DNA of 64,000 nucleotides from Sialis fuliginosa. Its lineage: Eukaryota; Arthropoda; Insecta; Megaloptera; Sialidae. Where the stretch lies: assembly GCA_961205875.1 (NCBI GenBank), contig OY540809.1, positions 32,934,267 to 32,998,266 on the forward strand, written 5' to 3'. A program made the position numbers and the translations under genes. The notes under the pieces were generated by a model that made no database searches, had not been told where the DNA came from, and saw only the letters and a list, made by a program, of their open reading frames with translations. Below are positions 58,796 through 64,000 of this stretch, piece after piece. Every line of letters starts with the position of its first letter. Within the stretch, counting starts at the first letter, position 1.

Positions 58796-60142
58796 TGGTT
58801 TTGACTGAAATCTACTTAAATAATATACAGATGTTGTTAGGTCAGGTCTAGACCCTACAGTTGCATACATAAGTGACCCTATTAAGGATCTACATTGTTT
58901 TTCATAAGATTGATCAATTTTACATAAATCGTCTATTTTAAAGTTTACATCCATAGGAGTGTTTACCCCTTTGCAATCATACATTCCAAATTTCTTTAAT
59001 ACACCTTTTAAATATTTTGATTGATCTATTACAATACTATTAGGCTTATTATTTATTGCTATACCCAAATACATTAAATTTTCATGACCCATATCTTTCA
59101 TTCTGAACTGTGTTGACAAAAATTCTTTTACTTGTTTTATTTCTTTTAAATTACTACCCAAAATTAATAAATCATCTACATATAATAATAAATACAAATC
59201 CCCTTTCTTAAACATACAGTAATCATTTTCAGATCTTCTAAAACCATATTCCATAATAGTCTCATTAAAATGTTCATACCAATATTTCGGTGATTTCTTT
59301 AATCCATATAATGATTTTGTCAATTTTAATACATTTCCATTTTCAACATTAACTCCTTCTGGAGGTTTCAAATACACTTCTTCATCAATTCTTCCATATA
59401 AAAAGGCTCCCTTTACATCCATTTGATGTATATGATAGTCTCTATAATTTGCTACAGATAACAATATCCTCAATGTTTGAAGTTTTAAAACTGGGGAATA
59501 AATGTCAACTAAATTTTCCTTTTGTTGAAATCCACGAGCTACTAGTCTAGCCTTGTAAATCTTTTCATCTCCTAAATTTGTCTTTGCAAATATCCACTTA
59601 CTATCTATCAATTCTACTTTTTCAGGTTTTGGAACTATTTTCCATGTTTCATTTTCTTTTAATACCTTTATTTCTTCATCTACTGCTTTCTTCCATAGCT
59701 TTTTGTCTTCTCTGTCTTCAATTTCTTCATAGTTCATTGGTACATCGTCATGACTTCCTAATAGAGTACACAGCGCATCATTATTTTCATTTCTGTTGAA
59801 ATCCATTACATAATCTCTTTGCCACGTTGGTTTCTTTGTGTTTCTTTTTACTCTTCCTGTTTCTTGCCTTTCTAATACTATGTTCTCATTTCTTTTTCTA
59901 CTTGTGTTTTCTCTTTGTACATCTTCTTCAATTTTCCTCGTTTCATATGTTATTTCATTTTCATCTTTTCTTCTATCTTCATTTTTCATATTAACTTTTG
60001 TTTCTTCATTTTCTGGCAAATAAGCAAGCTCTTCCTTATTCTTTGGTCTTTCATCAAATATAACATTTCTTGCTGTTACTACTTTGTAATTTTCTTCATC
60101 CCATAATTTATATCCTCCTTGACAATATCCGATCATTATCAT
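58796..60142 (-). pseudogene. Reverse transcriptase region of the old copia
   Basis: A 449-codon open stretch: linker with many Lys/Glu/Asn, KARLVARGFQQ, QMDVKGAFLYG, and the polymerase active site YVDDLLILG near 59165-59190. It ends in YYLSRFQSKP, after which the palindrome begins. No stop within. The frame changes at about 60140 relative to the integrase piece. Confidence 0.88.
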
Positions 60143-60327
60143 TTTCTATCGTCTAATTTCTTTCTCAACTCTTTAGGTACATGGTTATATGCATTGCATC
60201 CAAATACTCTCATATTTGACACATTTGGTTTTCTTCCTTCCCACATCTCACTTGCAGTTACTTCCTTCCCTGCTGTTGGACTTCTATTTGTTACATAATT
60301 TGAATATAATACAGCTTCTCCCCAAAA
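60143..60327 (-). pseudogene. Integrase C-terminal part of the old copia
   Basis: Reads FWGEAVLYSNYVTNRSP and MRVFGCNAYNHVPKEL in one frame. An in-frame TAA (about 60328-60330) separates it from the upstream piece, and a frameshift near 60140 separates it from RT. Confidence 0.8.
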
Positions 60328-61189
60328 TTATTTTCCTATGTTTGAATCGATAAGTAATGTTCTCGCTTTGTCTAATAATGTTATATTCATTCTTTCTGCT
60401 ACTCCATTCATTTCTGGATTATAAGCTACTGTATATTGCAATCGTATCCCATTTTCTTCACAAAATTTCTGAAATTCACCCGTAACATATTCTCTACCAT
60501 TGTCTGACCTTAATTTTAACATGTTCGTATTAAAATGTCTTGTTGCATAAAAATAAAACTTTTTAAATTTTTCAAAAACTTCTGACTTATGTCTTATTAA
60601 ATACGTTATTACAAAGTGTGTGCAATCATCTATGAATGTGACAAAATAGTTTTTCCCATCCCACGTTTCAGGAGTGATTGGTCCACAAACATCAGTATGG
60701 ATTAATTCTAGTGGCTTTGTTGCCCTATACCCTTTTTTATTAAATGGTTGTCTTATCATTTTGCCTAAAATACAAGATTCACATAACTCATTTTCTAATT
60801 TTTTATTTTCAATTTCTTTCATACCATCAACCAAATCTTTTTGTACTAATAATTTTATGTTATTTAAACTTAAATGTCCATATCTTATATGCCACAAATC
60901 TACTACTTTATTTTCATCATTTGATAAATAGTTACAGTTTGGTACTTCGCTAAATGTATCCACAATAAATAAACTACCCTCTTTATTTTCTATCATTGTT
61001 AACATATTATTTTTAAACACTCTTACTTTGCCACAGACAAATTCCACTAGCCTCTATTCTGGATACTGACATTAAATTTTTTCGTAATTCAGGTACATAG
61101 TACACATTTGTTATTGTAAAATAATGTTTTCTATTTCCTATCAAATTATATAATCTTAAATTTCCTATACCTATCGCCTTAAGGACTAT
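60328..61189 (-). pseudogene. Protease tail and integrase core of the old copia
   Basis: 61189-61013 holds the pre-integrase segment ending in YVPELRKNLMSVS. A frameshift near 61040 leads into 61047-60328 with the integrase zinc region (WHIRYGHL, CESCILGK), first Asp in HTDVCGP, and SDNGREY. The third motif region MNGVAERM is intact. Protease active site and gag are absent. Confidence 0.85.
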
Positions 61190-64000
61190 TAGCCCAGTCA
61201 TATTAGGTAAAAAAAGGGGTCAACCTCGGAATGAAAGATAATAAGCTGCAAATTGGTATGAACCTTTGTTTTGTCATTCTAAATGTTGTCTCAAAAGTCA
61301 CAATCGTTATCGTGTCCGCGTCTCAAGATATTCAAGGTCAAAGGTCACAAAAATCGGTTTTTCGCGAATATCTGGCTTCCTATCGGTTAAATGAGATTTG
61401 CATTTATTATAAAAGTTGTAGACTATAAAATTCCCTACAACTTTTGTTTAAACTTTTTTTTCATACGACCAACCGTTTTGAAGGTAGAGCGCGAAGAGTG
61501 CACATCGTACAGTCATATACGGCCTAATGCAAGGTCAAGCGTGAGTTATGGTTATCAGTACGTTATAAAGTCAATTATTTACTTGGAAATTATAATTATT
61601 AAACAATGCCTATTATTTATGTACTAACTATTAATTATTTATATTTAATTAAAGTAAGTAACTTGATTATTTATATATAATTATTCATATTTAACTATTT
61701 AAGTATAAAATATTATTAATTCTGGATTATATATTTTAGTTTTATTTTAAGTTAACACGACATTATATATCTTTTCTTTAAAACGCGTAAATTTCTCAAT
61801 ACTTATATACCTGGAAATACTTGTCCCTACCCTATGCCCTTTTCTATTCATTGCCGGGACAGATGTTCTATAGTATTCAAGGCCACTCTCTCCACTTTGT
61901 ATGAGTCAAGATTATTCGTTAGTTTGAAATTGTACCGTTGCAACTACGGACGTACGGTTTTAAGAGCTATGGCTGATTTGTGTTTTATATGTGATAAGAA
62001 ACTTTCAGAAGGTGTTTCTGTGAATGTCGTACGTGGTTTACAAACTTTAAAAACTGCAAGTATTGAAAGAAATGATGGACATATAGACTATTTAAATACT
62101 TTAAGTTCTGTAAATGTGCATTCCGAGTGTCGAAAAGTGTACACGAGTAAAAATGTTATTATTGCATCAAAACGACGCACAGATGAGAGTGAACCTTCAA
62201 CGTCAAGTGCACCTCGTAAAAAACGAAATGAAGTCTTTGATTTTGGAAAGTTATGCTTATTTTGTGGCCAAGAAGCTGATGAAATAGCAGAAAAGAAAAA
62301 AAAATTAAAGTATAGACGGACAATAAGTAATGTAAGTACTCTTGCATTCAAAGACAACGTAATTAAGAGAGCAGAAGAACGAAACGATTCCTTAGGAGAA
62401 TTAGTAAAGGAACGTATATATTACGAGTATGATTTGATCGCTGCTGAAGCAAAGTATCATACTATTTGCTATACCAACTTTTTAACCCGAGTACCATCTG
62501 CAGATAAAAAGCCTCGCCAAGATGATCAAGTCACTCAAGCAATGAAGGAGATTTTTTATTATATAGAAAATAATGAAGATTCTCAATTTACTTTGAAAGA
62601 ACTTAAAGATGTCCCTACGGAATACATACCTGACGATAAGACAATTATTACAAAATTACAACAAAAGTATTTAACTGATATAATAATCACAAAAAAAAAT
62701 GGATCATTTACAATTATATCTTTCCGTGATACACAGCTTAACGTATTATCAAAAGCTTGGTACGAAAATAAAAAAAGTACTCCTGTAGAAGAACGTCTAC
62801 GGATTGTAGAAGCTGCTGCGGCTATTATTAGGGAAGACATCAGATCATCTGTAGTTGAAACAAAAACGTATCCACCTCCGAATAAAATGCTAGATTGTAT
62901 TAATGAAGAAATACCAAAAACATTATCACATTTTTTGGAAGAAATGATATTAAAAAATAGAAAAGGACAAGTAGATCATTTAAAAACGAAATGCACATCT
63001 ATTAGCCACGCAATAATGGCTTCGATACGAGAACGTTCATTTTCATCACAGCTACTGTTGGGCCTTTCCGTATTTCTTCACAGAAGATATGGGTCTAAAA
63101 AATTGTTGGATGTTTTATCATCTTTAGGATTTGCTGCATCATATAGTAATACCATACAGTATGAAGTTTCATCAGTTTACCATCCACAACCTCGTATTTT
63201 ACCATCAGAGTCTGGTGCGTTGGTACAATATGTTGGAGACAATGCAGATATTAATGTCAGTACTCTTGACGGTAATAATACTCTTCACGTTATGGGAATG
63301 ATAAAAATAATTACTCCGAAAGATGCTGTAATTTATGATGATCGCATAAAAAAATGTACAACTAAACCGAGTGCAAAAGAGTTAGCAGCAATATCACATG
63401 TATCTCTTTTAGCATATGAAAAGCCAGTTGTACCTGGGTACAGCAAGATTCAAGTCCAAAATCTACATGATGATCAAGTACTGATTGAAAAAAAATTTAA
63501 TGCAGTTGATTTGTTGTGGTTATACGGAAAATGGAAGAATCTTTCACCGTTGCCAGGGTGGAATGGCTATCTTCAACAACTTACGAAAAATAATCAAAAT
63601 TTTTCAACTTCTCAGGTTATATTTCTACCTTTCATTGATCATCCTGCCAGTAATTTAGACACAATTTATACAACTTTACATAGTGCTATAAATATTGCCA
63701 AGTCACATCAACAAAAAACGTGCATAATTACATTTGATCAGCCCCTGTACTCAAAAGCACGTGAAATGGTTGCTGCGTCAGATGCAAACTCAGACTTGTC
63801 TAAAACAGTTGTCAAACTTGGAGGATTTCATATGCTCATGTCTTTTCTTGGATGCATAGGACATGTAATGGACGGTAGTGGTCTCAAGGAAGCTTTAAGT
63901 AAAATATATGCTACAAATTCGGTCGACAAAATGTTGAATGGTCACGCTTATGCAAGAAGTATCAGAGGCCATATATTATTACGACTTGCATTATCAATAA
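61190..64000 (+). mobile_element. Putative autonomous transposon, right part beyond the window
   Basis: Starts TAGCCCAGTCATATTAGG, one mismatch from TAGTCCAG at the first eight bases, immediately where the old copia sequence ends; the preceding TAT could be a 3-bp duplication. 780 bp of non-coding sequence with foldback-like style precede the ORF at 61969. The right end lies outside, so the TIR pair and duplication cannot be verified. Confidence 0.55.
61969..64000 (+). CDS. Large zinc-module protein, candidate transposase (N-terminal 677 residues, open at window end)
   Basis: The first ATG opens a frame that continues 677 codons to the window edge without a stop, in AT-rich DNA, so it is under or recently under selection. 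Two zinc modules come first: C5, C8, H51, C54 and C96, C99, H164, C167. A Lys/Arg/Ser-rich linker with RKKR (about 83-86) may be a nuclear signal. Then come a helical region and GDNADINVSTLDG (Asp424, Asp427, Asp434), TFDQPLY (Asp590), LGGFHMLMSFLG (His621) and GSGLKEAL (Glu641), which could be an RNase H-like D...D...E core; this is inference. The closing NGHAYARSIRGH motif is Arg/His-rich. I recall this architecture from uncharacterised multicopy genes of insects and cnidarians ending in a CXC domain like that at 32160-32260. Product name unknown; no intron is seen here. An alternative is a domesticated or multicopy host gene of nuclear function. Confidence 0.8.
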   Translation, partial: MADLCFICDKKLSEGVSVNVVRGLQTLKTASIERNDGHIDYLNTLSSVNVHSECRKVYTSKNVIIASKRRTDESEPSTSSAPRKKRNEVFDFGKLCLFCGQEADEIAEKKKKLKYRRTISNVSTLAFKDNVIKRAEERNDSLGELVKERIYYEYDLIAAEAKYHTICYTNFLTRVPSADKKPRQDDQVTQAMKEIFYYIENNEDSQFTLKELKDVPTEYIPDDKTIITKLQQKYLTDIIITKKNGSFTIISFRDTQLNVLSKAWYENKKSTPVEERLRIVEAAAAIIREDIRSSVVETKTYPPPNKMLDCINEEIPKTLSHFLEEMILKNRKGQVDHLKTKCTSISHAIMASIRERSFSSQLLLGLSVFLHRRYGSKKLLDVLSSLGFAASYSNTIQYEVSSVYHPQPRILPSESGALVQYVGDNADINVSTLDGNNTLHVMGMIKIITPKDAVIYDDRIKKCTTKPSAKELAAISHVSLLAYEKPVVPGYSKIQVQNLHDDQVLIEKKFNAVDLLWLYGKWKNLSPLPGWNGYLQQLTKNNQNFSTSQVIFLPFIDHPASNLDTIYTTLHSAINIAKSHQQKTCIITFDQPLYSKAREMVAASDANSDLSKTVVKLGGFHMLMSFLGCIGHVMDGSGLKEALSKIYATNSVDKMLNGHAYARSIRGHILLRLALSI

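Larger units (their letters stand above)
54540..61189 (-). mobile_element. Old copia element, minus strand, broken and split
   Basis: Read from 61189 down: end of protease region, integrase, reverse transcriptase, RNase H, C-terminal tail, then 3' LTR starting at 54786. Interrupted by 57676-58795 and 54902-57247. It carries several frameshifts and stops, and its 5' third (gag, 5' LTR) is missing because the element at 61190 begins there. Not closely related to the 11269 copia. Confidence 0.88.

Noticed and set aside
1-64000. tRNA or rRNA genes
   Set aside because: No cloverleaf with A and B boxes or rRNA-like GC-rich block was recognised by eye; the initiator-tRNA match at 11472 is a 14-nt primer site.

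Overview
This is AT-rich animal DNA, almost certainly from an arthropod and most likely an insect. The evidence is two Ty1/copia elements, one with a Drosophila-type initiator-tRNA primer site; a single exon of a tolloid/BMP1-like astacin protease gene; hAT-type MITEs with 8-bp target duplications; and several insect-style foldback repeats. No rRNA, tRNA, CRISPR or bacterial-type gene was found. Host coding sequence is nearly absent: one 179-nt exon (38718-38896, minus). The rest is transposons inserted in transposons.

From about 2.6 to 34.8 kb, one foldback repeat (H), about 1.1 kb when its insertions are subtracted, has been inflated to about 32 kb. It carries A1 (2607-5646), C (5852-15749), K (about 15.9-24.0 kb), B1 (24126-25984) and R2 (25988-34249). 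Each of these carries further insertions: a 9-bp-TSD foldback and a 4-bp-TSD element in A1; a satellite-bearing element D1, a hAT MITE, repeat E1 and an apparently very young copia (11269-15644, identical LTRs, TSD ATATC) in C; G1, P, S and A2 in K; a MULE-like foldback (26168-30424) and a TIR element with the 3' exons of a CXC-domain gene (30599-32996) in R2. Many junctions can be proved because an unoccupied copy of the same site lies elsewhere in the window.

From 34.8 to 49.4 kb there is a thinner region with the astacin exon, more TA-flanked palindromes (39344-44259), GGGTTCCG-class repeats (44273-48452) and a hAT element (48578-49230). From 49.4 to 54.1 kb lies another TIR element (T4) holding a B-family copy, a TTA-flanked element and a GC-rich probable solo LTR with 45-bp tandem repeats. 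From 54.5 to 61.2 kb is an old minus-strand copia, broken by stops and frameshifts and split by a MULE-like foldback (54902-57247) and a palindrome (57676-58795).

From 61190 to the window end is a putative transposon with an uninterrupted reading frame of at least 677 codons (61969 to end): two CxxC...HxxC zinc modules, then a domain with spaced Asp/His/Glu motifs. Its left end resembles the ends of R1/R2, the CXC element, T4 and C (TAGTCCAGTAA-like, with A/T-rich 3-bp duplications where readable). My main proposal is that these form one DNA-transposon group: a large zinc-finger/CXC protein as candidate transposase, an internally deleted derivative that keeps the CXC exons, and non-autonomous foldbacks. 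Family names given from memory of protein families are inference.
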